Positions 1 to 8,161 of a stretch of DNA of 64,000 nucleotides are shown here, piece after piece. This DNA is from Verrucomicrobiaceae bacterium (GTDB lineage Bacteria > Verrucomicrobiota > Verrucomicrobiia > Verrucomicrobiales > Verrucomicrobiaceae). The stretch is from the NCBI GenBank assembly GCA_027484445.1, contig JAIXSY010000062.1:1-64000 (forward strand), written 5' to 3'. A program made the translations under genes and the position numbers. The first letter of the stretch is position 1, and each line of letters begins with the position of its first letter. The notes under the pieces were generated by a model, which made no database searches, was not told the DNA's origin, and worked only from the letters and a program-made list of their open reading frames with translations.

Positions 1-87
1 ATGTCACGCACATGTGGTGACGATGAAAAACTACTAGACAAGAATGGCACGACCCATTCACGCCAGACTTCCGAGACGGAAAAATGA
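1..87 (+). other. Partial open frame at window edge
   Basis: A frame open from the first base ends with TGA at 85-87 and lies in the same frame as the toxin that follows. It reads MSRTCGDDEK and then Lys/Thr/Ser-rich sequence. The other two forward frames are closed within about 40 bases, so this may be the C-terminus of a protein that begins outside the window. MSRTCG also occurs in the transposase at 1751-2887, but the similarity stops after six residues. Function is unknown. Confidence 0.25.
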
Positions 88-96
88 TTTATTGCA

Positions 97-819
97 TTGA
101 TCATCAATGCATTGAGATTGCGATCTTACTTTTTGCCTGGCATTTTTTTCCCTGGCCGGATACTCGGTAGCATTCAGGACATCAAGGCCAAGCTTCCCAA
201 GATGCTGACGAATCGGCTTTCAAGAATCATTCAGGATGACAATGACTTGAGAATTGTAAGATCGGGAGCATCTCAAATCAACACTCCGAGGAAGCCACGT
301 TATACAGACATTGGTGACATCCTGCGTTGTGAATCAACTTTGATGGACCCGGCGGGGCAGAGTAAATTGCGAAAGAATTTTGGATTGGGATCAGGCCAAT
401 TCGATCCAGATACAAATATCAGGGCTCATCATCTGATCCCCTGGCAATGGAGAGATCATACGCTTGTGAAAAAAGCAGCGAAAGGCGGATTCGACTTTAA
501 TGATCCATATCACAATGGCACACTGCTTGATATTACAAATCACACGCAGAACAAGCGTCCGTCCCATCCGCAATACAATCAGGCAATCAAAGACATCTTG
601 GATGATCTTAATGCCGAGTATCCTGATCTAAGTTCAGAGGGTGCTGCAAACCTGTTGCTGAATTTATCCGATACATTGCGAACCATAGTTAAGTCCAGAA
701 GCCACCCACTCACAGACGCATCCCCATGTTTTCATTATCGTCAATTCAGCAGTAAAGCTGTGTTTGACAAACCAACCATTGAATATGTCTTGGAGTCGTG
801 TATACAAATCCCAGCCTGA
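97..819 (+). CDS. Orphan AHH-family nuclease toxin
   Basis: Residues about 105-172 match the pattern of AHH nucleases of the HNH/Endo VII superfamily: RAHHLIPWQW, then GFDFNDPYHNGTLLD, then the downstream SHPQYNQAIKDIL. AHH modules usually form the C-terminal toxin tip of polymorphic secreted toxins and cleave nucleic acid. Here no RHS, LXG or other delivery domain is visible, so this looks like an orphan toxin cassette whose carrier lies upstream or is lost. The frame opens with TTG at 97. An ATG at 202 (205 aa) is an equally plausible start. The last 35 bases overlap the next gene from its ATG at 785. The region is more AT-rich than the rest of the window, which suggests horizontal acquisition. 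Family call from motifs; the toxin role is inferred from family and context. Confidence 0.72.
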   Translation: MIINALRLRSYFLPGIFFPGRILGSIQDIKAKLPKMLTNRLSRIIQDDNDLRIVRSGASQINTPRKPRYTDIGDILRCESTLMDPAGQSKLRKNFGLGSGQFDPDTNIRAHHLIPWQWRDHTLVKKAAKGGFDFNDPYHNGTLLDITNHTQNKRPSHPQYNQAIKDILDDLNAEYPDLSSEGAANLLLNLSDTLRTIVKSRSHPLTDASPCFHYRQFSSKAVFDKPTIEYVLESCIQIPA

Positions 820-1267
820 AGGTATTCTAACATTTGAATACGAAATACCTGAGCATACTTCAGAAGAAGATGTGAAGCCTTATTTTATTGAGCTTTGGGA
901 GCTTTTCATCAAGGATGTTTTACCTGAAGCACGAGTCCAAGAGTGGCATACGATTTGGACGTATTTTCGTCCAGAAGATGGTGGTGGCGGTATTGGCTTC
1001 CAAAAAAAAGACGGAGACTACATTGATGGAATACCTGTAGTAGATGTGAGGCATTGGAATCTAGTTAGCCACTTAACTCAAGAAGGCCACGATCACGACG
1101 AATTGTTAAAATCATGGTGGGAGAATGGACGGATGGAATACGCTAACATATTAATTCAAGCTTCAGTAGAAGCGGGGCTGCCTGCGGCTGTTGATGATGA
1201 GCACAAACCCTTTGGCTTGGCTGTCATGTGCTATGAGGATGTAATAATTGAAAAGACCATTTTTTAA
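785..1267 (+). CDS. Candidate immunity protein, copy 1
   Basis: A 160-residue acidic, aromatic-rich protein without signal peptide or membrane segment. It shares with the next gene a start MSWS, the block WELFI-D-LP, then F-R-EDG-GGI, then DG-(Y/F)ID-(I/M)PVV, so the two are tandem paralogs. A TTG at 764 would add seven residues, but the paralog alignment favours ATG 785, which lies inside the 3' end of the toxin gene and suggests translational coupling. Position directly behind an AHH nuclease is typical of immunity genes. I do not recognise the family. The immunity function is inferred from context only. Confidence 0.6.
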   Translation: MSWSRVYKSQPEGILTFEYEIPEHTSEEDVKPYFIELWELFIKDVLPEARVQEWHTIWTYFRPEDGGGGIGFQKKDGDYIDGIPVVDVRHWNLVSHLTQEGHDHDELLKSWWENGRMEYANILIQASVEAGLPAAVDDEHKPFGLAVMCYEDVIIEKTIF

Positions 1268-1283
1268 GAGCGCATTTCTCACT

Positions 1284-1754
1284 ATGTCTTGGTCGAAGAT
1301 TACGCCCTCGCGGCTTGATAATAGCATTCCAAATTTTGAGTTTCATATTCGTCGATTTTTGAGTTCAAGAGCTGACTGCGTATTGGAATATCGAAAGATG
1401 TGGGAACTCTTTATTGCCGATTCACTGCCAATTGCGAACTACAAGACGTGGGATGCTATCGGTGCATCTTTCCGTCTAGAGGATGGAAACGGAGGTATAT
1501 TCTACGAAACCCACGATGGTCAGTTTATTGACGCAATGCCGGTCGTTAGAATAACCAATGAGTTCATGGAAGATGAAGTGTCGCAGTGGACCACGCTGGA
1601 ATTTATGGGCGAAAAATCTGACGATGAAATTGGGCTGGCATGGGAGGAAGCCAAACGAGACTATGCCCAGATGATTACATCTAGAGCCAAGAAAAAATGC
1701 CAGGCAAACAGTACTTGCGACGTTCCCGTTTTTGATCACTTTTTAATCGTATGA
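1284..1754 (+). CDS. Candidate immunity protein, copy 2
   Basis: A 156-residue paralog of the preceding protein: MSWSKI, MWELFIADSLP, SFRLEDGNGGI, DGQFIDAMPVV. The N-terminal and central halves align well; the C-terminus diverges and here carries Lys-rich sequence with two cysteines. ATG 1284 aligns with the first copy; a TTG at 1248 would add 12 unconserved residues. The gap to copy 1 is 16 bases and the stop overlaps the transposase start as ATGA at 1751-1754. Duplicated immunity genes can protect against toxin variants carried by siblings. That role is inference; the family is not recognised. Confidence 0.58.
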   Translation: MSWSKITPSRLDNSIPNFEFHIRRFLSSRADCVLEYRKMWELFIADSLPIANYKTWDAIGASFRLEDGNGGIFYETHDGQFIDAMPVVRITNEFMEDEVSQWTTLEFMGEKSDDEIGLAWEEAKRDYAQMITSRAKKKCQANSTCDVPVFDHFLIV

Positions 1755-2887
1755 AAGTCGCTCAAACGTCTGACAATCAACTCGATCCACTGGAAGAACA
1801 GCTTGTCGGCATCCATGCCAAGACGGCCCCTTATCCTGCCGCGCGGTCGTGGTCGGGTGGACGGCGGCGGATTCTCGGGAAGGGACCGCTGGAGAGCTAC
1901 ACCTACCACGTCATGTCCCGCACCTGCGGCGGTGAGGTGTTTTGGGATGATGTGGAGAAGGAGGCGCTGCGTCGCCTGCTCTGGAAGATGGCGGAGTTCT
2001 CGGGCGTGCGCCTCGTCACCTACTGCATCATGGGCAACCATTTCCACGCTCTCGTGGAGGTGCCGAAACGGGAGATTTGGCTGGAGCGTTTCTCGGGCGA
2101 GGGCGGTGAGGGAAGGCTCTTCGAGCACCTGCGCACGCTTTACAGCAAGGAATTCGTCGGCCTGCTGAAGCAGGAACTGGAGGAACTGAGGCGGCTGGGC
2201 ATGGACACGCTGGCTTTAGCCAGGCTGGAGGCGATCAAGAAGCGCTTCTGTGATCTGTCGATCTTTGTGAAGGAGGTCAAAGAGCGCTTCAGCCGTTGGT
2301 TCAACAAGCGTCGCGGACGCAGAGGCACGCTGTGGATGGATCGCTACAAAAGCGTGATGGTGGAGGGCAAGGGGGAGCCGCTGCACACGATGGCGGCCTA
2401 CATTGATCTGAATCCCGTGCGTGCCGGGCTGGTGGAAGACCCGAAGGACTACCGCTGGTGTGGTTATGCGGAGGCGGTGAGCGGCAGTCGGCGAGCCCAG
2501 CGCGGGCTGAGCAAGGTGACCGCAAAGCCGGTGGACGGCTGGGAACAAGCGGGAGGGGCAGAGGCGTATCGCTGCCTTCTTTTTTCATCAGGTGTGGAGG
2601 TCAAGGATGCGCCAAATGAGAAAGTGGTGCGCCAGGGTGTGACGGCAGAGGAGGCACGCGAGGTGCTGCAAAGCGGCGGCAAACTCAGCGCGAGTGAGCT
2701 GGTGCGGCTGCGAGTGCGCTACTTCAGCGATGGCCTAGTGCTCGGTAGCAAAGCCTTCGTCGAAGGCGTATTCCAGGAGAATCGAGACAAGTTCGGCCCG
2801 AAGCGAAAGGATGGAGCACGAAGAGTCCGCGAGAGCTCTGGGGCCTTGTTCGCACTACGCCGATTGCGAGCCGACGCCGTCAGATAA
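1751..2887 (+). CDS. REP-associated tyrosine transposase (RAYT)
   Basis: A single-strand DNA transposase of the HUH/Y1 type. It has YHVMSRTCGGEVFWDD near residue 55, the HUH motif GNHFHALVEVP near residue 94, a basic segment FNKRRGRRGTLWMDRYKS near residue 190, and AAYIDLNPVRAGLVEDP near residue 216, which probably holds the nucleophilic Tyr. At 378 aa it belongs to the longer RAYT subtype with a C-terminal extension. RAYTs are domesticated relatives of IS200/IS605 enzymes tied to REP palindromes. The gene starts in an ATGA overlap with the preceding AT-rich gene but is itself GC-rich, so composition changes abruptly at the junction. The frame is intact. The true start could lie further downstream because the first 50 residues are poorly conserved in appearance. 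Confidence 0.88.
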   Translation: MKVAQTSDNQLDPLEEQLVGIHAKTAPYPAARSWSGGRRRILGKGPLESYTYHVMSRTCGGEVFWDDVEKEALRRLLWKMAEFSGVRLVTYCIMGNHFHALVEVPKREIWLERFSGEGGEGRLFEHLRTLYSKEFVGLLKQELEELRRLGMDTLALARLEAIKKRFCDLSIFVKEVKERFSRWFNKRRGRRGTLWMDRYKSVMVEGKGEPLHTMAAYIDLNPVRAGLVEDPKDYRWCGYAEAVSGSRRAQRGLSKVTAKPVDGWEQAGGAEAYRCLLFSSGVEVKDAPNEKVVRQGVTAEEAREVLQSGGKLSASELVRLRVRYFSDGLVLGSKAFVEGVFQENRDKFGPKRKDGARRVRESSGALFALRRLRADAVR

Positions 2888-2929
2888 ACCTCTGTTCATG
2901 ATCACGCGATCCAGCATAAAGCATGATCA

Positions 2930-2971
2930 ACGCCAAGGCATGCTTTGAATGAGGGTTTGCCTTGCTGGCGT
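2930..2971. repeat. Imperfect inverted repeat behind RAYT
   Basis: ACGCCAAGGC at 2930-2939 pairs with GCCTTGCTGGCGT at 2959-2971 except for a three-base bulge, leaving a loop of about 19 bases. There is no T-tract, so it may be a REP-like element rather than a terminator. Only one copy was noticed. Confidence 0.3.
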
Positions 2972-3005
2972 GGATGAACTTGAATGTTGGGTGGGGCATT
3001 CTTAA

Positions 3006-4115
3006 TCAAGGCTTCAGCACCACTTTGAGCAGGCCTTCTTTGTTGTCGTAGAGGCGGTGGAACCAGCCGGCACCTTCTTCCAGCGGGGCCACAGCGCTCA
3101 GCAGGGGCTCGACCTGGATGCTGCCGTCTTCGATGCGGCGGATGGCCTCAGGGTATTCACCGGCGCAGGAGCAAGAGCCACGGATGGTGAGCTGGCGCGT
3201 GACGACTTCTTGAAGAGGGAAGGGCGTGTTGGGCTGGAGATTGCCAACGAGGATGACCTGCCCGCCTTTGCGCACGCAGCGGATCGCCAGGTCGAGCGGA
3301 GCTGCTGCGCCGACGACTTCGAAGCTGGCATCGGCTCCATCGCCGCCGCAGAGTTCGCGCAGGTGCATGGCTAGGCCTTCCTGCCGCGCGTTGAAGGAGG
3401 CTTCCGCACCGAGTTGTTTGGCCAGCTCCAAGCGCTTTTCATCCAGGTCCACGGCGATCACGCGCTCCCAGCCACGGGCCTTCAACGCTTGGATGACGAG
3501 CAGGCCGATCAAGCCGGCACCCACGACCACGGCGGTTCCACCGCGGACTTCTTCGCTGTGACAGTCGCAGCTTTCTCCACAGGCAGCTTCTTCCTCTTCG
3601 GCAAAGGCTTCACCCACCTCAATGCCATCGGCCAAGTTCACCGCATGTAGGGCGATGGAGACGGGCTCGGCAAAGGCGGCCTTTTCATACGGGAGTGTGT
3701 CTGGGATGGTGTAAAGGATGCGCGTGGGCAGCACGATCTTTTCCGCGAAGCAGCCATGGCGGCGGTATTCGCCGGGAGACACCCCCAGCACCTTGCGCTT
3801 CGGGCAAAGGTTCACGTAACCGGACTGGCATTCGTCGCACTCGCCGCAGTATTCGGTGGAGTCGAAGGTGACACGGTCGCCGATCCTCCAGTCGGTCACG
3901 CCTTCACCCAGCGCGATGATTTCTCCCGCTGCCTCATGCCCCATGACGATGGGCGGCTGGCGGCGGCCGCTGCGGCCATCCATGCCGTGAATGTCACTGC
4001 CGCAGATGCCGCAGGCCTTGATCCGCACCAGCACCTCGCCCGCGCCGGGCACGGGTTCGGGGAAACCGAGGTCGTAGTTGAATTCAGAGGCGGCGGTGAG
4101 AACGAGGGCTTTCAT
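3006..4115 (-). CDS. Zinc-dependent alcohol/polyol dehydrogenase (MDR)
   Basis: A medium-chain dehydrogenase/reductase that oxidises an alcohol or polyol with NAD(P). The N-terminal catalytic domain shows CGICGSDIHG (catalytic zinc Cys), GHEAAGEI, and the structural zinc lobe CGECDECQSGYVNLC. The Rossmann part has VVVGAGLIGLLVIQAL followed by AVDLDEKRLELAKQLGA. Between the two domains sits an unusual Glu/Cys/His-rich stretch (GEAFAEEEEAACGESCDCHS) that I do not know from this family. The start at MKALVL (4115) is preferred over an upstream frame extension without similarity. It resembles sorbitol/threonine dehydrogenases, but the substrate cannot be read from sequence. It stands alone, with divergent and opposing neighbours. 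Confidence 0.86.
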   Translation of the reverse strand: MKALVLTAASEFNYDLGFPEPVPGAGEVLVRIKACGICGSDIHGMDGRSGRRQPPIVMGHEAAGEIIALGEGVTDWRIGDRVTFDSTEYCGECDECQSGYVNLCPKRKVLGVSPGEYRRHGCFAEKIVLPTRILYTIPDTLPYEKAAFAEPVSIALHAVNLADGIEVGEAFAEEEEAACGESCDCHSEEVRGGTAVVVGAGLIGLLVIQALKARGWERVIAVDLDEKRLELAKQLGAEASFNARQEGLAMHLRELCGGDGADASFEVVGAAAPLDLAIRCVRKGGQVILVGNLQPNTPFPLQEVVTRQLTIRGSCSCAGEYPEAIRRIEDGSIQVEPLLSAVAPLEEGAGWFHRLYDNKEGLLKVVLKP

Positions 4116-4276
4116 GGTGGAGATTGCCTTCAGGATGGAAAGAGATGCCCTGGCTGGCAAGCTAGCGTTTGCATTCGTCCCTGACGGCGAGGTAGGCCGA
4201 TATTTCCAGAAAAACGCAGTTGGGTGTCATTCCTGTGTGAGCCCAGCTTCGACTTCGCCGTATTGGCCATTCCTTC

Positions 4277-4870
4277 ATGCATTCACTTTACCCCGCCTGT
4301 ATTCTCATCGGTTCGCTGGTTCTCAGCGCAGGTTCGTTGATCGCGCAGCAAACTCCACCCCGTGAAGCCAAGGCCACAGCGAAAGTCACGCTTTATGTGT
4401 CAGGCGTCGAATGCCCTAGCTGCGTCTATGCGGTGACCTACTCGATCGGTCAGTTGAAAGGCATTGGTGAGGTCACGGCAGGCCAGATCGTGGAAAACTA
4501 CGTGAACGTCCAGTATGACCCGAAGGAGGTCACCGTCGGCAAAATCGCGCAGGCGGTGCTCACGGCACCTGCTCTGCATGGCACGCCCTATCAGCCAGCG
4601 CTGAAGCTCCAGATCCCCGCCTATGCTCAACCAGAAAATCGCGCGCGTGTCGATGCGTTGTGGAAGCGTTGGAAGGGAGTTGTGGAGCCCGATTTGATCG
4701 ACAAACAGACGGGTGAGTTTGTGCTCTACTTTAGCACCCGGCTGACGTCGGAAAACAACAGTGTGCACAGCACCTGGACGTTAGAGGAGCTAAAGCAGGC
4801 CATTGCAGCCCCAGCGCCCCAAGGCTTGGGACTAGCCCTGAATCTCATGGAGGAAAAGGACCCTGAATGA
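4277..4870 (+). CDS. Secreted heavy-metal-associated (HMA) domain protein
   Basis: A 197-residue exported protein. Residues 1-24 form a signal peptide ending near LIAQQ. Residues 36-105 fit an HMA fold: VTLYVSGVECPSCVYAV with the metal-binding pair C46/C49, then YVNVQYDPKEVTVGKIAQAV. Such domains bind Cu(I) or similar ions. The C-terminal half (LKLQIPAYA to about residue 175) has no motif I recognise. The stop codon overlaps mobA as ATGA, so the two are probably translated together. The link to molybdenum cofactor work is not obvious. Confidence 0.75.
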   Translation: MHSLYPACILIGSLVLSAGSLIAQQTPPREAKATAKVTLYVSGVECPSCVYAVTYSIGQLKGIGEVTAGQIVENYVNVQYDPKEVTVGKIAQAVLTAPALHGTPYQPALKLQIPAYAQPENRARVDALWKRWKGVVEPDLIDKQTGEFVLYFSTRLTSENNSVHSTWTLEELKQAIAAPAPQGLGLALNLMEEKDPE

Positions 4871-5481
4871 GACCCGCCGCGTCTGTCTATCCCCGAATCT
4901 CAGCATTACTGCTCGCCGGTGGCAGATCGATCCGCATGGGCCGGGACAAAGCCATGCTCGACTGGCAAGGACAACCGCTCTGGCGGCATCAAGTTGAAAA
5001 GCTGATCGCCCTGAAGCCCCAGCGCCTCGTCATCGCTTGTCGGCAAGAGCAACTTCTCCATGACCAGCCTGATTTGCCCTCCGGCCTCGATTGGTGCTTC
5101 GATCCACCGGGGCAAGACCTCGGTCCACTCGGTGCCATTCAGCGTGTGCTAGCAGGCACCTCTGACCCCTGCTGGGTCATGGCCGTGGACTTGCCTCATC
5201 TCCAGCTAGCGCGATTGTGGTCGCTTTACCAAACGGCCTTGAGGTCAGCTCAGGCCTGTTTCTTCCGTACCTCTCACGGTCTCGAACCGCTCGCAGCCTT
5301 GTATCATCCTCGCCTTTTGCCTTTCGTTGAGCAAAGCATCGCCCAGGGGCAGCTCGCCGTGAAAGCGGTTGCCCATGCGGCGATCGAAGCAGGCCTTGCC
5401 CAGCTCGTGGTTCTGCCATCAGAGTTGGAGCCGAGCTTTCACAACATGAATAGGCCGGAAGATTATGCGGCTGCTGCCTGA
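4867..5481 (+). CDS. mobA: Molybdenum cofactor guanylyltransferase MobA
   Basis: MobA transfers GMP from GTP to molybdopterin to make the guanine dinucleotide cofactor. The N-terminus carries the nucleotidyltransferase signature LLLAGGRSIRMGRDKAMLDW; further on WVMAVDLPHLQ holds the metal-binding Asp, and HGLEPLAALYHP fits the family. Length 204 aa is normal. It overlaps the upstream HMA gene by four bases. No other molybdopterin gene is in this window. Confidence 0.88.
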   Translation: MRPAASVYPRISALLLAGGRSIRMGRDKAMLDWQGQPLWRHQVEKLIALKPQRLVIACRQEQLLHDQPDLPSGLDWCFDPPGQDLGPLGAIQRVLAGTSDPCWVMAVDLPHLQLARLWSLYQTALRSAQACFFRTSHGLEPLAALYHPRLLPFVEQSIAQGQLAVKAVAHAAIEAGLAQLVVLPSELEPSFHNMNRPEDYAAAA

Positions 5482-5528
5482 CACGCACTTGTGCCATCCC
5501 ATGCGCTGCGTGTTAGAGCATCATCCCA

Positions 5529-7049
5529 TCACTCCCACTCGATGCTCGCCGGAGGCTTTGTGCTGATGTCGTAGAGCACACGATTCACGCCTTTGACGCT
5601 GTTGAGGATCTTGTTGGAGGTGCTGGCGAGCACTTCGTAAGGCAGACGAACCCATTCGGCGGTCATGGCGTCTTCGCTGATGACGGCGCGGAGGCTGATG
5701 GCCTGCTCGTAGCTGCGTTCATCGCCTTTCACGCCGACTGTTTTGACGGGAAGAAGAGCAGCGTAGGCCTGCCAGGTCTGCTCATACCAACCGCTGCGGC
5801 GGAGTTCGGCGATGAAGATGGCGTCGGCTTGCTGGGTGATGGCGACGCGCTCGGCGGTGATTTCTCCGGGAATGCGCACGGCGAGGCCGGGGCCGGGGAA
5901 GGGATGACGCCACAAAGCACGATGCGGGATGCCGAGGCTGGCCCCGAGGGCGCGGACTTCGTCTTTGAAGAGCTCGGCGAGCGGTTCGAGCACCTTGCCC
6001 TGCTCCTTGAGCTCCATGATGCGATCGACGCGGTTGTGATGCGTTTTGATCTTGCTGGCAATGCTGCCGCTGGTGGCGCTTTCGATCACGTCGGGATACA
6101 AGGTGCCCTGCGCGAGCAACTCGACGTTGTCGGCCACTTTCCAGAACTCCTCGACGAAGAGAGTGCCGATGATGCGGCGCTTCTGCTCGGGATCGGTGAC
6201 GCCTTTCAGCGCTCCGAGGAAGATGGCGCTGGCGTCGATCTGCTCGATGGGCACGCCGACCTCGTCGAACAGCGCCTTCACTTCCGCGGCCTCGTTGAGG
6301 CGCATCATGCCGGTGTCGATGAAGATGCAGCGCACCTTCACGCCGGCCTTCGCGAGCAAGACGGCGAGCACGGTGCTGTCCACGCCGCCGGAGACGCCGC
6401 AGATGACCTCACGGTTGCCGACCTCTGCCTTGATGCGGTCGAGCATCTGCGCTTTGAAGGCTTCGATGTCGAAGGCGGCGAGTTTCGCGCCGCTCTTGGT
6501 GAGGAAGTTTTTCAGGATGGCCGTGCCCTCGTGCGAGTGCGTGACCTCGGGGTGAAACTGAATGCCCCAGCAGCGGTCGGACCATTTCAGCGCCACCGGA
6601 ACGGCGTCCTCATTCGTGGCGATGACCTTGGTGGTGCTGGCGAGGTTCGCGCAGGTGTCACTGTGGCTCATCCAGACCTGGGATTCGTGCGAGATGCCGC
6701 TAAAGAGGTCCTCGTGGTCGGTCACGACCAGCTTGGCAGGCCCATACTCGCGGGTGACGCCGGGTTTCACGGTGCCGCCGTGCTTGATGTTGAGGAGCTG
6801 CATGCCGTAGCACACGCCAAGCACCGGAACGCCGAAGGACATGAGTTTGTCGAAATCAACATCGGGCGCGTCTTTTTCGGACGTGCTGCGGGGGCCGCCA
6901 GAAAGGATGATGGCACCGGGAGATTGCAGATTCGCCAACTCCGCAGGCGGATACAGGTGCGAGGCAAAGCCGAGCTCGCGCACGCGGCGGACGATGAGCT
7001 GGGAATACTGGGAGCCGTAATCGAGGACGGCGACTTCTTGGGCGGTCAT
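5529..7049 (-). CDS. guaA: GMP synthase (glutamine-hydrolysing)
   Basis: GuaA converts XMP to GMP using glutamine and ATP. The N-terminal class I amidotransferase has VAVLDYGSQYSQLIVRRVRE, the nucleophile in VLGVCYGMQLL and the His-Glu pair in WGIQFHPEVTHS. The ATP pyrophosphatase P-loop is VICGVSGGVDSTVLAVLL. The C-terminal dimerisation domain ends SIEWE, as in other GuaA proteins. At 506 aa it is the usual size. The start MTAQEVAVLDYG at 7049 is chosen; the open frame runs on upstream across the ddl promoter region without similarity. The gene is divergent from ddl, 133 bp apart. Confidence 0.96.
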   Translation of the reverse strand: MTAQEVAVLDYGSQYSQLIVRRVRELGFASHLYPPAELANLQSPGAIILSGGPRSTSEKDAPDVDFDKLMSFGVPVLGVCYGMQLLNIKHGGTVKPGVTREYGPAKLVVTDHEDLFSGISHESQVWMSHSDTCANLASTTKVIATNEDAVPVALKWSDRCWGIQFHPEVTHSHEGTAILKNFLTKSGAKLAAFDIEAFKAQMLDRIKAEVGNREVICGVSGGVDSTVLAVLLAKAGVKVRCIFIDTGMMRLNEAAEVKALFDEVGVPIEQIDASAIFLGALKGVTDPEQKRRIIGTLFVEEFWKVADNVELLAQGTLYPDVIESATSGSIASKIKTHHNRVDRIMELKEQGKVLEPLAELFKDEVRALGASLGIPHRALWRHPFPGPGLAVRIPGEITAERVAITQQADAIFIAELRRSGWYEQTWQAYAALLPVKTVGVKGDERSYEQAISLRAVISEDAMTAEWVRLPYEVLASTSNKILNSVKGVNRVLYDISTKPPASIEWE

Positions 7050-7182
7050 GGGGAAGGGCCAGCCTTTACGAACATTGGCGGTGCTTGCAAGCGGGCTTGC
7101 AGGGGCCATGCCGCCCGAAGTCCAGCTAAGGACGGCATTTGCCAAAGGCTCAGCCCGACTGCATAGCTGGCGGCCTGACTCC

Positions 7183-8115
7183 ATGATTGATCTCCAAAGC
7201 AAACGAATCGCCGTTCTGAAGGGCGGCCCAGGCAGCGAGCGCGCTGTGTCTCTGAAAACCGCTGAAAGCGTGGCGGAGGCGCTGCGCAGCCTCGGGGCCG
7301 AGGTGGTCGAGGTGGATGTGACCGGTCCAGACTTTAGGGTTCCCGAGGGTACCTTCATCGCGATGAATCTGATCCACGGCACCTTCGGTGAAGATGGTCA
7401 GATTCAGGCGATCCTGGAGCAGCGCGGCATCCCCTACACAGGTGCCGGCGTGGCCAGCAGCCGTACGGCTTTTGACAAAGCCTTGAGCAAGGAGCGATTC
7501 CTTGCCGCTGGGGTGCCGACGCCGCGGTCCCAGAACTACAAGCTGGATGGCCGTGAGCCTCTGACCGTGGGACTGCCGCGTGTGTCAAAGCCACCGCGTG
7601 AGGGATCTAGCGTGGGCGTGAACATCTGCCGGACTGAGTCGGAATGGACGAAGGCGGTCGAAGCCGCACGTCAGTTTGGTGACACGACGCTGGTGGAGGA
7701 GTTCGTGGAAGGCAAGGAGCTGACGGTGGGCATTTTGGGTGATCAAGTGCTCCCGGTCATTCACATCGAGCCGGTCGATGGCTTTTACGACATCAACAAC
7801 AAGTATCCGTGGATGACGGGCACGGGAAAGACGCTGTATCACTGCCCTGCCGAGCTGAGCCCAGAGACCACGGCCAAAGTCCAAGCAGCGGCGTTGGCGG
7901 CCTTTCAAAGCTGCGGCACGGAGGTTTATGGTCGCGTGGATGTGATGCTGCGCGCAGCGGATGAGGCACCTTTTGTCCTGGAGATCAATACGATCCCGGG
8001 CATGACGAGCAGCAGCCTGTTGCCGAAGGCAGCACTGGCGGCAGGCATCGGTTTTCCTCAGCTATGTGCTCGGATCATTGAGTTATCCCTCGCTGCCCGA
8101 CCGCTGGCTGCTTGA
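7183..8115 (+). CDS. ddl: D-alanine--D-alanine ligase
   Basis: Ddl joins two D-alanines with ATP for peptidoglycan precursors. Visible motifs: AVLKGGPGSERAVSLKTA at the N-terminus, NLIHGTFGEDGQIQ, the ATP-grasp segment KPPREGSSVGV, EEFVEGKELTVGIL, and the C-terminal metal/substrate loop VLEINTIPGMTSSSLLP. The start MIDLQSKRI at 7183 gives the usual size of 310 aa. The upstream open frame overlaps guaA and is not conserved. The final base of the gene lies about 45 bp from the convergent chelatase gene. Confidence 0.95.
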   Translation: MIDLQSKRIAVLKGGPGSERAVSLKTAESVAEALRSLGAEVVEVDVTGPDFRVPEGTFIAMNLIHGTFGEDGQIQAILEQRGIPYTGAGVASSRTAFDKALSKERFLAAGVPTPRSQNYKLDGREPLTVGLPRVSKPPREGSSVGVNICRTESEWTKAVEAARQFGDTTLVEEFVEGKELTVGILGDQVLPVIHIEPVDGFYDINNKYPWMTGTGKTLYHCPAELSPETTAKVQAAALAAFQSCGTEVYGRVDVMLRAADEAPFVLEINTIPGMTSSSLLPKAALAAGIGFPQLCARIIELSLAARPLAA

Positions 8116-8161
8116 GCCACAAGCCTGGCCTTCGGGTGTGAAGAAGCGGCTTGAGATCGGC

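Noticed and set aside
5829..7166. 445-aa reading frame on the strand opposite guaA
   Set aside because: It is the antisense shadow of a well-supported gene in a GC-rich genome, with low-complexity composition and no motif.
7048..7182. In-frame extension of ddl upstream of 7183
   Set aside because: It covers the divergent promoter region and touches the guaA start; no family similarity.
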